From: Amycolatopsis sp. NBC_00345
Lineage (GTDB): Bacteria > Actinomycetota > Actinomycetes > Mycobacteriales > Pseudonocardiaceae
DNA length: 64,000 nucleotides
Reading direction: 5' to 3'
Assembly (NCBI RefSeq): GCF_036116635.1
Contig: NZ_CP107995.1
Coordinates: 2,480,001-2,544,000, forward strand
The notes beneath the pieces are model-generated. The model worked only from the letters and a program-made list of their open reading frames with translations. It did no database searches and was not told where the DNA came from. This document shows, in pieces, positions 16,631 to 24,698 of the stretch. Every line of letters begins with the position of its first letter. Position 1 is the first letter of the stretch. Made by a program: the position numbers and the translations under genes.

Positions 16631-17554
16631 CTACTGGCGCCGCTTTTTCCGCTGTCCTAGGCTTTCCCGCACCCGGCGGCCGAGGAACAGGGTCGGCACG
16701 GACAGGGCCGCGCCGACGCCGAGCGGGAGGCCCTGCTGCCACGCGGGCGCGCCGAGGGCGACCGCGGTCGCGCTCTCCTGCGCGTTGTAGTCGCTGACCC
16801 CGCCCCAGCGTGAAGGCGGCAGCACGATGAAGCGGGCCTTGCCGATCACGTTGGCCACCGGCACCGTGCCGTTCACCCCGCCGCCGCCCTGGCAGCGGGA
16901 GTCGCAGGAGTCGTTGCGGTTGTCGCCCATCACCCAGAGGCTGCCCGCGGGGACCTTGACCGGCGGGAACGGCTCCTGCACCGCGTTCTTCGAGTCGAGC
17001 CAGTGGACGTAGGGCTCGGTGAGCGCCTTGCCGTCCACCATCACCCGGCCCTGCGGGTCACAGCACTGTACGGTCTGGCCGCCGACGGCGATCACCCGCT
17101 TGACGAAGTCACGCTCGTCCGGCGGCGCGAAGCCGACCAGCGAGCCCACTTCGCGCACGGCCTTGGCGAAGAAGTTGCTCGGCTCCTGCGGCGCGATCTC
17201 GTTCTCGGTCCACGGCTGCGGGCCGCTGAACACGATGACGTCGCCGGGTCCGGGATCGGTGAAGTCGTAGGTGACGCGGTCGACCAGCACGCGGTCGCCG
17301 AAGCAGCCGGTGCAGCCGTGCAGCGTGGTCTCCATCGACTCGGACGGGATCATGAAGACCTTGCCCACGAACTGCTGGATCAGGATCGTGAGCACGAGGG
17401 CGATCACGATCAGGATCGGGAGTTCCTGCCAGAACGGGCGTTTCTTGCGCGGCTTGCGGCCGCGCCCGTCCGGGCCGGAGGACTCGCCGGGGTCGTCCGG
17501 ATCCGGACGTTCGGGGTCACTTCCGGCGTGCTCACGGGGAATGGGGTCGGCCAC
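16631..17554 (-). CDS. lepB: Signal peptidase I
   Basis: Cleaves signal peptides from secreted proteins at the outer face of the membrane. The 307 residues comprise a basic, Pro/Asp-rich cytoplasmic N-terminus, a transmembrane helix (about 44-66), the Ser motif MIPSESME just after it, the Lys motif DFVKRVIAVGGQ, and box E GDNRNDSCDSR. A second hydrophobic stretch near the C-terminus followed by basic residues suggests a C-terminal anchor. GTG 17554 begins the protein. The extracytoplasmic part has two adjacent Cys (QCCDPQG) and CTGCFGD, a Cys-rich variant common in actinobacteria. Confidence 0.94.
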   Translation of the reverse strand: MADPIPREHAGSDPERPDPDDPGESSGPDGRGRKPRKKRPFWQELPILIVIALVLTILIQQFVGKVFMIPSESMETTLHGCTGCFGDRVLVDRVTYDFTDPGPGDVIVFSGPQPWTENEIAPQEPSNFFAKAVREVGSLVGFAPPDERDFVKRVIAVGGQTVQCCDPQGRVMVDGKALTEPYVHWLDSKNAVQEPFPPVKVPAGSLWVMGDNRNDSCDSRCQGGGGVNGTVPVANVIGKARFIVLPPSRWGGVSDYNAQESATAVALGAPAWQQGLPLGVGAALSVPTLFLGRRVRESLGQRKKRRQ

Positions 17555-17643
17555 CGCGCCAGGTTACCGGTGCCGGGCGGATGCCCGCCGCAGCGCCGTC
17601 GATCACGATCGGGGTGTCGCCGCCGGTGGCGTCCGGACCTGGC

Positions 17644-18399
17644 TCAGCTGCCGGCCGGGTCGTGCCGCGTGGCGAAGCGGTTCGCGCCGGCGAGGGTGTC
17701 GCTCGCGAGCGACACCTGACCGTGGCGGAACTCGTTGGCCAGCGCGGCTTCTTCGTCCAGTCCGTCCTGCTCCAGCACCGACGCGCGGTCCTCGCGCAGG
17801 CAGGTCTGCGGAAACGCGGCCAGCTCGAGGCCCAGCTCCACCGCGGCGTCCAGCGCGCCGCCCGCCGGGACGACGCGGTTGGCCAGGCCCATGCGCAGCG
17901 CCTCGGCCGCGCCGACCGGGCGGCCGGTGAGGATCAGGTCCATGGCGTGGCTGCGGCCGATCAGCCGGGGCAGCCGCACCGTGCCGCCGTCGATCAGCGG
18001 GACGCCCCAGCGGCGGCAGAACACGCCGAGCACCGCGGTCTCCTCGACCACCCGCAGGTCCGCCCAGATCGCCAGTTCCAGCCCGCCCGCGACGGCGTGG
18101 CCGCTGACGGCGGCGATCACCGGCTTCGTCAGCTTCAGCCGGGTCGGGCCCATCGGCCCGTCGCCGCCGGGCTCGGCGCGGTTGCCGGCGCCCGAGCTGA
18201 TCGCCTTCAGGTCCGCGCCCGCGCAGAAGGTGCCGCCGGCGCCGTAGAGCACCGCGACGGAGCTGGCCGGGTCTTCGTCGAAGGCGCGGAACGCGTCCGC
18301 CAGCGCCGCGGCCGTGGCCCGGTCGACGGCGTTGCGGCGTTCGGGGCGGTTGATGCCGATGGTGGTCACCGGTCCGCGGTGGTCGACGAGCACGGTCAT
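17644..18399 (-). CDS. Enoyl-CoA hydratase/isomerase family protein
   Basis: A 251-residue crotonase-fold enzyme with the oxyanion-hole segments GAGGTFCAGADLKAI and VSGHAVAGGLELAIWADLRV. The usual catalytic Glu of hydratases is replaced around RRWGVPLIDGGTVRLPRLIG, where the second acid position reads Asp-Gly, so the chemistry may differ from water addition. ATG 18399 follows AAAGGGG. It is divergent from a TetR gene with a palindrome between them, suggesting acyl-CoA or fatty acid-responsive control. A 22-base perfect palindrome lies inside the coding region at 17695-17716. Confidence 0.85.
   Translation of the reverse strand: MTVLVDHRGPVTTIGINRPERRNAVDRATAAALADAFRAFDEDPASSVAVLYGAGGTFCAGADLKAISSGAGNRAEPGGDGPMGPTRLKLTKPVIAAVSGHAVAGGLELAIWADLRVVEETAVLGVFCRRWGVPLIDGGTVRLPRLIGRSHAMDLILTGRPVGAAEALRMGLANRVVPAGGALDAAVELGLELAAFPQTCLREDRASVLEQDGLDEEAALANEFRHGQVSLASDTLAGANRFATRHDPAGS
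17695..17716. repeat. 22-base perfect palindrome inside the crotonase gene
   Basis: The half GGTGTCGCTCG (17695-17705) is followed directly by its exact complement (17706-17716). It encodes part of a QVSLASDTLAG segment. Confidence 0.7.
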
Positions 18400-18433
18400 G
18401 AGGCCCCTTTCCCGGGCGTCGGGCGAGATTTTC

Positions 18434-18469
18434 ACAGTCCGTCCGGACTGTCAAGGAAGCCGGTAGGGT
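18434..18469. promoter_or_regulatory. TetR operator and leaderless promoter
   Basis: ACAGTCCG-TC-CGGACTGT (18434-18451) is a perfect 18-base palindrome in the divergent crotonase/TetR promoter. TAGGGT at 18464-18469 is a -10 six bases before GTG 18476, implying a leaderless TetR mRNA. Confidence 0.75.
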
Positions 18470-18475
18470 CGGCCC

Positions 18476-19027
18476 GTGACCTCCACCCGCCAGGCGCAGC
18501 ACGCGCGGACGCACCAGAACCTGCTGGACGCGACCGTGCGCTGCCTCGTCGAGTTCGGCTACGCCGGCACCACCACCCAGCGGGTCCAGGAGCGGGCGGG
18601 GGTGTCACGCGGGGCGCTGCTGCACCACTTCGGCTCGAAGCAGGAGCTGTTCGTCGCCGCGATCCACCACGTCGCCGAGGGGCAGCTGGCCCGCGTCCGC
18701 GAGGAAGTCCGGGCGGATTCACTGCGCGAGCTGGTCGCCGCCTTGCGGGCGTCGATGTCCGGGCCGCTGTACCTCGCGGGACTGGAGCTGTGGATGGGCG
18801 CGCGCACGGACCCGGCGCTGCACGCGTCGCTGGTCCCGGCGGAGCGCGAGCTGGGCCGGGAGCTGCGGGCCGCGTTCGCCGAGGTCTGGCCGTCCGAAGA
18901 GGACAGTCGCGTCGCCTTTGACTCCCTGCTGGTGCTGCTGCGCGGGCTCGCGCTCACCAGTGTGCTGCGCGAGGACGAGGCTCTGGCGGACGCGATCGTG
19001 GAGCGGTGGCTGGCCGGGCGCGTCTGA
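18476..19027 (+). CDS. TetR-family regulator
   Basis: A 183-residue repressor with a typical N-terminal HTH (TTTQRVQERAGVSRGALLHHFGSK, residues about 28-51) and an alpha-helical effector domain. It is divergent from the enoyl-CoA hydratase-family gene and probably binds the 18-base palindrome between them, regulating itself and that gene. Its stop is one base from the stop of the convergent TPP-enzyme gene. Confidence 0.88.
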   Translation: MTSTRQAQHARTHQNLLDATVRCLVEFGYAGTTTQRVQERAGVSRGALLHHFGSKQELFVAAIHHVAEGQLARVREEVRADSLRELVAALRASMSGPLYLAGLELWMGARTDPALHASLVPAERELGRELRAAFAEVWPSEEDSRVAFDSLLVLLRGLALTSVLREDEALADAIVERWLAGRV

Positions 19028-19028
19028 T

Positions 19029-20663
19029 TCAGTGCCCGAATGCCTCCGCGAGCCACCAGGAGCCGCCGTCGTCGGCGACCTTCGCGTCGATCACCAGCGG
19101 GGCGCCGCGCGGGCCGTCGAGCCAGGCGGTCACCGCCGTGAGGTCCGACGGCTCGCGCACGGTGATCCCGGCACAGCCGAAGCCGCGGGCGATCGCGGCG
19201 ACGTCGGTGTCCGGGAACTGCACCGTGCCCAGGTCGGCGCCGGTGAAGTGGTGGACTTCCGCGCCGTAGGCGGCGTCGTGGTAGACGATCACCACCAGTG
19301 GCAGCCCGAGCCGCACGGCGGTCTCCAGCTCCGAGATCGCCATGTGGAACCCGCCGTCGCCCACGCCGAGCACCGGCAGCCGGTCCGGGCGCGCGAGCGC
19401 GGCGCCGATCGCGGTGCCGAGCCCGAGCCCGACGCACTGGTACGCCTGGGTGAAGCAGAACCCGTTCTCGTCCGGCACCGAGAGGTACGCGCTGGGGTAG
19501 CCCATGAAGTTGCCCGAGTCGATCGACACCACCCGCTGCGCGGGCAGCAGTTCGTCGAGCCGCGCGCTGAGCGTGCGCGGGTCGATGCGGCCGCCGCCGG
19601 AGCGGTCCTCGTGTGCGACGTCGTTCCACCGCACGCCGCCGGCGAGGCGCGCGGCGACCTCGGGGGAGCGATAGCCGGCCGCGTGGTGGCCCCGGGATTC
19701 CAGCAGCTCCAAGACATCCACGGCGGTGGCCCCGACGTCGCCGGCCACGCCCAGGTCGACCGGCCGGTGCGCGCCGAGCGCGGATTGCGCCCGGTCGACC
19801 TGCGCCAGCCGCGCGTGCGGCCCGAGCAGCTTGCCGTGGCGGGTGGTCCACTGGTTCAGCGCGCAGCCCCAGCCGACCACGAGGTCCGCGCCGGTGATCA
19901 GCTCGGCGGCGAGCGGGGACGAGAACCCGCCGCTGATCCCGAGCGCCCACGGGTCGTCGCGGAAGAGCCCGTTCGCGACCGCGGACGTCGCCAGCAGCGC
20001 GCCCGACACGTCCGCCAGCGCGCGCAGCACGGTGGCCTGGCCGCGCGCGCCGCGACCGGCGATGAAGACCGGGCGCCCGGCCCCGGCGATCAGCCCGGCC
20101 AGCGCGCCGGCCGCGCCGTCCTCCGGGCGGACCGCGGCCGGGCCGGTGAGCTCCGGCAGCGGCGCGGGCTCGGGCGCTTCCTGCTCCTGGACGTCCAGTG
20201 GCAGGTTGAGCAGGACCGTCCGGCTCTGCTGCGAAGCGGTCCGGTACGCGCGGACGGTGTCGGCCCGCGCGCTCGCCGCGGAGTGGACGCGTTCGGGCAC
20301 CGCGCTCACCGCGACGGCGAGCGCGTCCTGGTCGACGGCGAAGTTCGACAGCACGGCGGACCCGGCGGTGTCGGCGGCCAGGACGATCATCGGCGTGCGG
20401 CTCTTGGCTGCCTCCGTGATGCCGGTGACGGCGTTGGTCAGGCCGCAGCCCTGGTGCAGGCTGAGCACGGAAACCTCGCCGCTGAGCCGGGCGTACGCGT
20501 CGGCCATGCTCGCGGCGCCGCCCTCGTGGCGGGCGGCGACGAACCGGACGCCCGCCGCCCGCAACGCGTTGGTCACCGCGAAGTTGCCGCTGCCGACCAC
20601 ACCGAACACGAGCCCGGCACCGAGGTCGGCGAGTGTCCGCCCGACCAGCTCGGCGACCTTCAT
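19029..20663 (-). CDS. Thiamine diphosphate-dependent enzyme (acetolactate synthase/benzoylformate decarboxylase-like)
   Basis: A 544-residue protein with the three ThDP-enzyme domains: an N-terminal Pyr domain with the activating Glu in ARHEGGAASMADAYARLSG (about residue 47), a central domain, and a C-terminal PP domain with the Mg/ThDP motif beginning GVGDGGFHMAISELETA. These enzymes decarboxylate or ligate 2-oxoacids. It overlaps the cyclase gene by four bases (ATGA), so the two are made together. The sequence does not match a true biosynthetic acetolactate synthase in length or in its FAD region; the 2-oxoacid is unknown. Confidence 0.85.
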   Translation of the reverse strand: MKVAELVGRTLADLGAGLVFGVVGSGNFAVTNALRAAGVRFVAARHEGGAASMADAYARLSGEVSVLSLHQGCGLTNAVTGITEAAKSRTPMIVLAADTAGSAVLSNFAVDQDALAVAVSAVPERVHSAASARADTVRAYRTASQQSRTVLLNLPLDVQEQEAPEPAPLPELTGPAAVRPEDGAAGALAGLIAGAGRPVFIAGRGARGQATVLRALADVSGALLATSAVANGLFRDDPWALGISGGFSSPLAAELITGADLVVGWGCALNQWTTRHGKLLGPHARLAQVDRAQSALGAHRPVDLGVAGDVGATAVDVLELLESRGHHAAGYRSPEVAARLAGGVRWNDVAHEDRSGGGRIDPRTLSARLDELLPAQRVVSIDSGNFMGYPSAYLSVPDENGFCFTQAYQCVGLGLGTAIGAALARPDRLPVLGVGDGGFHMAISELETAVRLGLPLVVIVYHDAAYGAEVHHFTGADLGTVQFPDTDVAAIARGFGCAGITVREPSDLTAVTAWLDGPRGAPLVIDAKVADDGGSWWLAEAFGH

Positions 20664-21439
20664 GCGGCCCGCTCCACGAGCGCGAGCACCCGCGCCGGGC
20701 TGCCGGACCCGCCGACGATCGGCAGCGGGCTGACCACCAGCAGCGTCCCGGTGGCCGGCAACGTGGCGAGGTTCTGCAGCTGGGTGAGGCCGAACTTGCC
20801 CGCGCCGAGCAGTAGTTCGTGGCACGGGAAGGCGGGTTCGAGGCCGGGCGCCTGCCCCGCGTCGGTGCCGACGGTTTCCACGCCGAGCCCCGCGATGGCC
20901 GTCTCTTCGGCCAGCCAGCGCGCACAGTCGGGCCCGATGCCGGGGGTGTGCGAGCCGGCCTCGTCGGCGTTGAGGAATCGCTCCTGGTCGCTCGCGTGCG
21001 CGTCCCAGCCGGTGCGGTAGAGCAGCCAGCCGCCGTCGGGCAGCGCGCCGTGCTCGGCCTCCCACTCGTGGACGTCGTCGACCGACAGCAGGAAGTCCGG
21101 GTTGCCCGCGGCTTTCCGGGACGCGTCAAGCACCACGGCGGGCGCGACGAGCGTCCGGAGCGGCACCTGCGACACGTCGGCACCGTCCTTTCCGGACACC
21201 CAGTGCACGGGCGCGTCGAAGTGGGTGCCGGTGTGCTCGCCGGTGTGGATGTCGTTCCAGTACCAGCGCGGCCCGCGCTCGTCGTAACGGCTGATTTCCT
21301 CCAGCCGGAACGGGATGGTGTTCGCGAACGGCTCCGGCAGCTGCAGGATCGGGGTGTCCGGCGTCAGCGGCGCGGTGAGGTCCACGACCTCGATCCCGCC
21401 GCCGGTGATCGCCGCGCTCAGCTGGGCCAGCAACGACAT
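20660..21439 (-). CDS. Cyclase family protein (kynurenine formamidase-like metal hydrolase)
   Basis: A 259-residue protein of the cyclase (PF04199) type. The metal-binding motif HTGTHFDAPVHW is near residue 70, and the C-terminal active-site His/Glu region is HELLLG. Members hydrolyse amides or lactones such as N-formylkynurenine and isatin. GGAGG lies four bases before ATG 21439. It is the first gene of a two-gene operon with the ThDP enzyme. Confidence 0.85.
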   Translation of the reverse strand: MSLLAQLSAAITGGGIEVVDLTAPLTPDTPILQLPEPFANTIPFRLEEISRYDERGPRWYWNDIHTGEHTGTHFDAPVHWVSGKDGADVSQVPLRTLVAPAVVLDASRKAAGNPDFLLSVDDVHEWEAEHGALPDGGWLLYRTGWDAHASDQERFLNADEAGSHTPGIGPDCARWLAEETAIAGLGVETVGTDAGQAPGLEPAFPCHELLLGAGKFGLTQLQNLATLPATGTLLVVSPLPIVGGSGSPARVLALVERAA

Positions 21440-21496
21440 GCGTCCTCCAGTGCTCGTCCGGGAGTGCCTGCGGGTGACCCTAGTGCGGGTGCAGGA

Positions 21497-21542
21497 CTCG
21501 TGAGTGTTTATGACGGTTAGAACCGTCATAAACACTCACGAG
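21497..21542. repeat. Palindrome family A, copy 2 (between divergent genes)
   Basis: Perfect 22-base arms (21497-21518 and 21521-21542) flank an AG centre. Unlike the other copies it lies between divergently transcribed genes, so simple termination does not explain it. Confidence 0.9.
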
Positions 21543-21545
21543 CCC

Positions 21546-21551
21546 TAGGCT
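21546..21551 (+). promoter_or_regulatory. -10 box TAGGCT for the HD-domain gene
   Basis: TAGGCT begins three bases after palindrome A2. A GGGAG ribosome binding site follows before GTG 21586, giving a leader of about 27 bases. Confidence 0.5.
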
Positions 21552-21585
21552 GGACGCCCATCACCACCGTCCATCGGGAGTCACC

Positions 21586-22146
21586 GTGTCCGACGCCTCC
21601 GCCGCACTGGCCGCCTTCGGTTTCGAGCTGGGGGTGCTCAAGCGCGTCCGCCGGACGGGCTGGTGGCAGGTCGGCGTGCGGGACCCGGAGTCGGTGGCCG
21701 AGCACACGATGCGCGCCGCCCAGCTGGCCGCGCTGATCGCCGCGGAGGAGGGCGCGTCGCCGGAGCGGGCGTCGTTCCTGGCCCTCTGGCACGACACCCA
21801 GGAGACCCGCACCGGCGACCTGCCGCACACCGCCGCGCCGTACCTGGCCAAGCCGGACCCGCGCGCCATCACCGAAGACCAGACCGAAGCGCTGCCCGGC
21901 GCCTCCCAGGCCGTCGTCCGGGACGCGGTCGACGAGTACGAGGACCGGGAGTCGCCGGAGTCCCGCTGCGCGAAGGACGCGGACAAGCTGGAGATGCTCC
22001 TGCAGGCGCTGGAATACCGGGACCTGGGAGCGTCCTCAGTGGACGAATGGCTGGCTTCGGCCCAGCAGGGTCTGTACACCCGGACCGCCCGTGACCTCGC
22101 CGCCGCGGCGCTGGAACTCACGCCGCTGTCCTGGCGCACCCGTTAA
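21586..22146 (+). CDS. HD-domain hydrolase, YfbR-like 5'-nucleotidase family
   Basis: A 186-residue metal-dependent phosphohydrolase. Seen: the first metal His in SVAEHTMRAAQLA, the HD pair in ALWHDTQETRTGDLPH, and the downstream SRCAKDADKLEML Asp. Members remove phosphate from deoxynucleoside monophosphates. GTG 21586 has a GGGAG box. Confidence 0.85.
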   Translation: MSDASAALAAFGFELGVLKRVRRTGWWQVGVRDPESVAEHTMRAAQLAALIAAEEGASPERASFLALWHDTQETRTGDLPHTAAPYLAKPDPRAITEDQTEALPGASQAVVRDAVDEYEDRESPESRCAKDADKLEMLLQALEYRDLGASSVDEWLASAQQGLYTRTARDLAAAALELTPLSWRTR

Positions 22147-22225
22147 CCCGTTCGGATCTTGAAACGGTTGGAAAGCCACCGACCGGGGAATCCTCTTACC
22201 AGTGGGACTACTCGGGAGGCGCACG

Positions 22226-22660
22226 ATGAAACGGAGTATCACAGCGGTAATCGCCAGTGCGGCCGCGGTGGCGGCGACCATCGGGTTCACCGGCAGCGCG
22301 GAGGCGGCGGGACCGCCGTGCGGCGCCCAGGCGAAGGCCTGCGTGCAGCTGCACACCAACACGGCGTGGCTGATGGACGGCGGCGCCGTGGTGCGGGGCG
22401 GGGTGCCGATCACCGTCGGCAAGGCCGCGTTCCCGACGCCCGCGGGCACGTTCCGCGTGCAGTACAAGGACATCGACCACTACAGCAAGCAGTTCAACGG
22501 GCCGATGCCGTACTCGGTCTTCTTCACCACCACGGGCGTCGCGTTCCACCAGGGCAGCCTGAAGGTGCAGTCCCACGGCTGCGTGCACCTTTCGCACGCC
22601 GACGCCGTGGCGTTCTACAACGCGCTGCACCCCGGCGACGTCGTCCAGGTCGTGAAGTGA
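22226..22660 (+). CDS. Secreted L,D-transpeptidase (YkuD) family protein
   Basis: A 144-residue protein with a cleavable signal peptide (MKRSITAVIASAAAVAATIG..., cleavage after AEA near residue 28) and a minimal YkuD catalytic domain. The catalytic motif reads SHGCVHLS, with Cys nucleophile and upstream FHQGS His. It would crosslink or modify peptidoglycan outside the membrane. The domain is close to the smallest functional size. GGGAGG lies before ATG 22226; the frame extends upstream to 22202 but without a signal-compatible start. Confidence 0.88.
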   Translation: MKRSITAVIASAAAVAATIGFTGSAEAAGPPCGAQAKACVQLHTNTAWLMDGGAVVRGGVPITVGKAAFPTPAGTFRVQYKDIDHYSKQFNGPMPYSVFFTTTGVAFHQGSLKVQSHGCVHLSHADAVAFYNALHPGDVVQVVK

Positions 22661-22676
22661 CCGGCCTCGCCGTAGC

Positions 22677-23237
22677 TCAATCCTTACTGCGCGCGTAGTG
22701 CCGCGCGGCCTTGGCGCGGTTGCCGCAGGTGGCCATGGAGCACCAGCGGCGGCTGCGTTTCGGGCTGGTGTCGTAGAAGTACAGGACGCACTCGGGGTGC
22801 GCGCAGCTGCGAACGCGGGACGCGTCGGCGGTGAGCAGCTCCAGGTAGTTCACCGCGGCGAGCCAGCCCGCGCGCTGGTCCGGGTCGGCCACCTCGGCGA
22901 CCACTTCCGGGCCGGACGCGCCGAGAACCGGGCGGTGCCGTCCCCAAGCCAGCACGGTGTTCAGCCCGTCCAGCGCGGCGTTCAGCTCTTTCCGGGTCCC
23001 TTCACGCGCCGAGCCGAGTTCCGCGGCGGAGGCCTTGGTGTGCGCGCGGATCGCCTCGCGGGCGGTGACCAGGGCCGACCGCGCGGCGGCGGTGGCGGGC
23101 AGGCCGAGGTCGTTCTGCTCCAGCCAGATCCGCATGCCGCCGGTGTCGGTGAGCAGGTCGGCGGGCCCGCCGCGTCCGATCCACGTGGTGTTCAGGAGGT
23201 CGAGGCCGAGGGGCTCGCCGAGGAGGGGCCGTTCCAT
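22677..23237 (-). CDS. CGNR zinc-finger/ABATE-domain putative regulator
   Basis: A 186-residue protein with an N-terminal ABATE-like stress domain (DLLNTTW pattern) and a C-terminal CGNR zinc finger (two Cys in CAHPECVLYF and the pair in CSMATCGNRAKAARHYAR). The family is thought to bind DNA. TAGGAT lies seven bases before ATG 23237 on the minus strand, implying a leaderless mRNA; the in-frame ATG at 23246 falls within that -10 and is rejected. It is divergent from the VOC gene and likely its regulator. Confidence 0.85.
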   Translation of the reverse strand: MERPLLGEPLGLDLLNTTWIGRGGPADLLTDTGGMRIWLEQNDLGLPATAAARSALVTAREAIRAHTKASAAELGSAREGTRKELNAALDGLNTVLAWGRHRPVLGASGPEVVAEVADPDQRAGWLAAVNYLELLTADASRVRSCAHPECVLYFYDTSPKRSRRWCSMATCGNRAKAARHYARSKD

Positions 23238-23265
23238 GCCGCTCATCCTAACCCATGATGGAGCA

Positions 23266-23295
23266 TTGACAGGTTGTCCTATAACTGGTCATAGT
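23266..23295 (+). promoter_or_regulatory. Housekeeping-type promoter of the VOC gene
   Basis: TTGACA (23266-23271), an 18-base spacer and CATAGT (23290-23295). It is among the few consensus -35 boxes in the window and lies about 35 bases upstream of GTG 23330. Confidence 0.6.
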
Positions 23296-23329
23296 GGTTC
23301 TGCTGGTTAGTTGGACCGAAGGAGACCCC

Positions 23330-23791
23330 GTGACCACGTCTGTTACGCCCACCGCGGTGAAAACCGGGCATGTCGGCTTGAACGTCACCGACCTGGCCCG
23401 CTCACAGGTCTTCTACGAACGGGTCCTCGGCCTGCAGGTCCTGCAGAGCGGCCGCGACGGCGACCGCGAGTGGGCGTTCCTCGGCCGCGACGGGCAACTG
23501 ATGATCACGCTGTGGCGCCAGTCCGAGGGCCGCTTCGCCACCGCGCTGCCGGGCCTGCACCACCTCTCGTTCCAGGTCGGCTCGCTCGACGAGGTCCGGG
23601 CGGTGCGGGAAGGGCTGCTCGCGCTTGGCGTGGAGCTGCATTACGACGACGTGGTCCCGCACGCCGAGGGCAGTGACTCGGGCGGCGTGTTCTTCACCGA
23701 CCCCGACGGCATCCGCCTCGAGGTGTACGCGCCGAGCGGGCTGGCCGGCGCCCCGGCCGCCGGTGAGGCCCCGGCCTGCGGTTTCTTCTGA
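23330..23791 (+). CDS. VOC (glyoxalase/dioxygenase-fold) protein
   Basis: A 153-residue protein with two beta-alpha-beta-beta-beta repeats. Candidate metal ligands are His in KTGHVGLNV, His in GLHHLSFQV and Glu in IRLEVYAP. Possible activities include lyase, dioxygenase or fosfomycin-type thiol transfer. GTG 23330 has GAAGGAGA seven bases upstream. It is immediately followed by a PPOX-fold protein gene. Confidence 0.8.
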   Translation: MTTSVTPTAVKTGHVGLNVTDLARSQVFYERVLGLQVLQSGRDGDREWAFLGRDGQLMITLWRQSEGRFATALPGLHHLSFQVGSLDEVRAVREGLLALGVELHYDDVVPHAEGSDSGGVFFTDPDGIRLEVYAPSGLAGAPAAGEAPACGFF

Positions 23792-23796
23792 TCCCC

Positions 23797-24675
23797 GTGG
23801 GCGTCTACCACGCGGGTGAGCTGGCCGCGCAGGCCAAAGCCGGGGTGAGCGCGGAGGCGGCGCGGGTCGGCGCGATCGTCCGCACCTCCGTGCCGGCGGC
23901 GGCCGCCGCGTTCCTCGCCGAGCGGCCCATGATCGTCGTCGGCGCGGCGGACGAGGACGGCCGGATGTGGGCCTCGCTGCTCACCGGGCCGCCGGGGTTC
24001 CTGCGGGCCGAGAGCGGCCGGGACGTCCTCGACATCGCCGCCGAACCGCTGCCGGGCGACCCGCTCGCCGGGGTGCTGCACCGGGGCGGCCGGGTCGGCG
24101 CCATCGCGGTGGACCCCGGCACGCGGCGGCGGATGCGGATCAACGGCGTCGCCGAGCCGGGCCCACACGGCGTGCGCATCGTCGCGGACCAGGTGTACTC
24201 CAACTGCCCCAAGTACATCCAGCGCCGTGACCTGCTCGCGGTGCGCGAGGAGCGGCAGGCCGAAGTGACCGTGTCGTCCACATTGGACAGCGCGGCTTCG
24301 GTTCTGGTGGGCAGTGCCGACACGTTTTTCCTCGCCACGTCCTCCGGAAGCGGCGACTGTGACGCCTCCCACCGCGGCGGCGGGCCCGGCTTCGTCCGGG
24401 TCCACGACGAGCGCACGCTGAGCTGGCCCGACTACCCGGGCAACACGATGATGATGACACTCGGCAACCTGGAGCAGAACCGGCGCGCGGGGCTGTTGTT
24501 CGTCGGCTGGTCGAGCGGGACCACGGTGCAACTCACCGGTACCGCGGCCGTCGACTGGACGGGGCCGGCGCGCGAGACCCGCTTCACCGTGGAGCAGGTG
24601 CGCCGGACGATCGGGGCGAGCCCGTTGCGCTGGGGCGAGCCGGAGCTGTCCCGGTTCAACCCCGCCGTCGCGTGA
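23797..24675 (+). CDS. Pyridoxamine 5'-phosphate oxidase-fold flavin-binding protein
   Basis: A 292-residue protein of the large PPOX-like group (split beta-barrel FMN fold): RVGAIVRTSVPAAAAAFLAERPMIVVG leads into a barrel, QVYSNCPKYIQRR is the group's characteristic motif, and a second barrel half follows (SADTFFLATSSGSGDCDASHRGG). The function may be a flavin- or F420-dependent reductase. GTG 23797 is six bases after the VOC stop, so they form an operon. Confidence 0.75.
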   Translation: MGVYHAGELAAQAKAGVSAEAARVGAIVRTSVPAAAAAFLAERPMIVVGAADEDGRMWASLLTGPPGFLRAESGRDVLDIAAEPLPGDPLAGVLHRGGRVGAIAVDPGTRRRMRINGVAEPGPHGVRIVADQVYSNCPKYIQRRDLLAVREERQAEVTVSSTLDSAASVLVGSADTFFLATSSGSGDCDASHRGGGPGFVRVHDERTLSWPDYPGNTMMMTLGNLEQNRRAGLLFVGWSSGTTVQLTGTAAVDWTGPARETRFTVEQVRRTIGASPLRWGEPELSRFNPAVA

Positions 24676-24686
24676 ATCCCGCCCGC

Positions 24687-24692
24687 TAGGCT
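24687..24692 (+). promoter_or_regulatory. -10 box TAGGCT, leaderless hydrolase gene
   Basis: TAGGCT lies six bases before ATG 24699 with no ribosome binding site between. Confidence 0.55.
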
Positions 24693-24698
24693 GACGGG

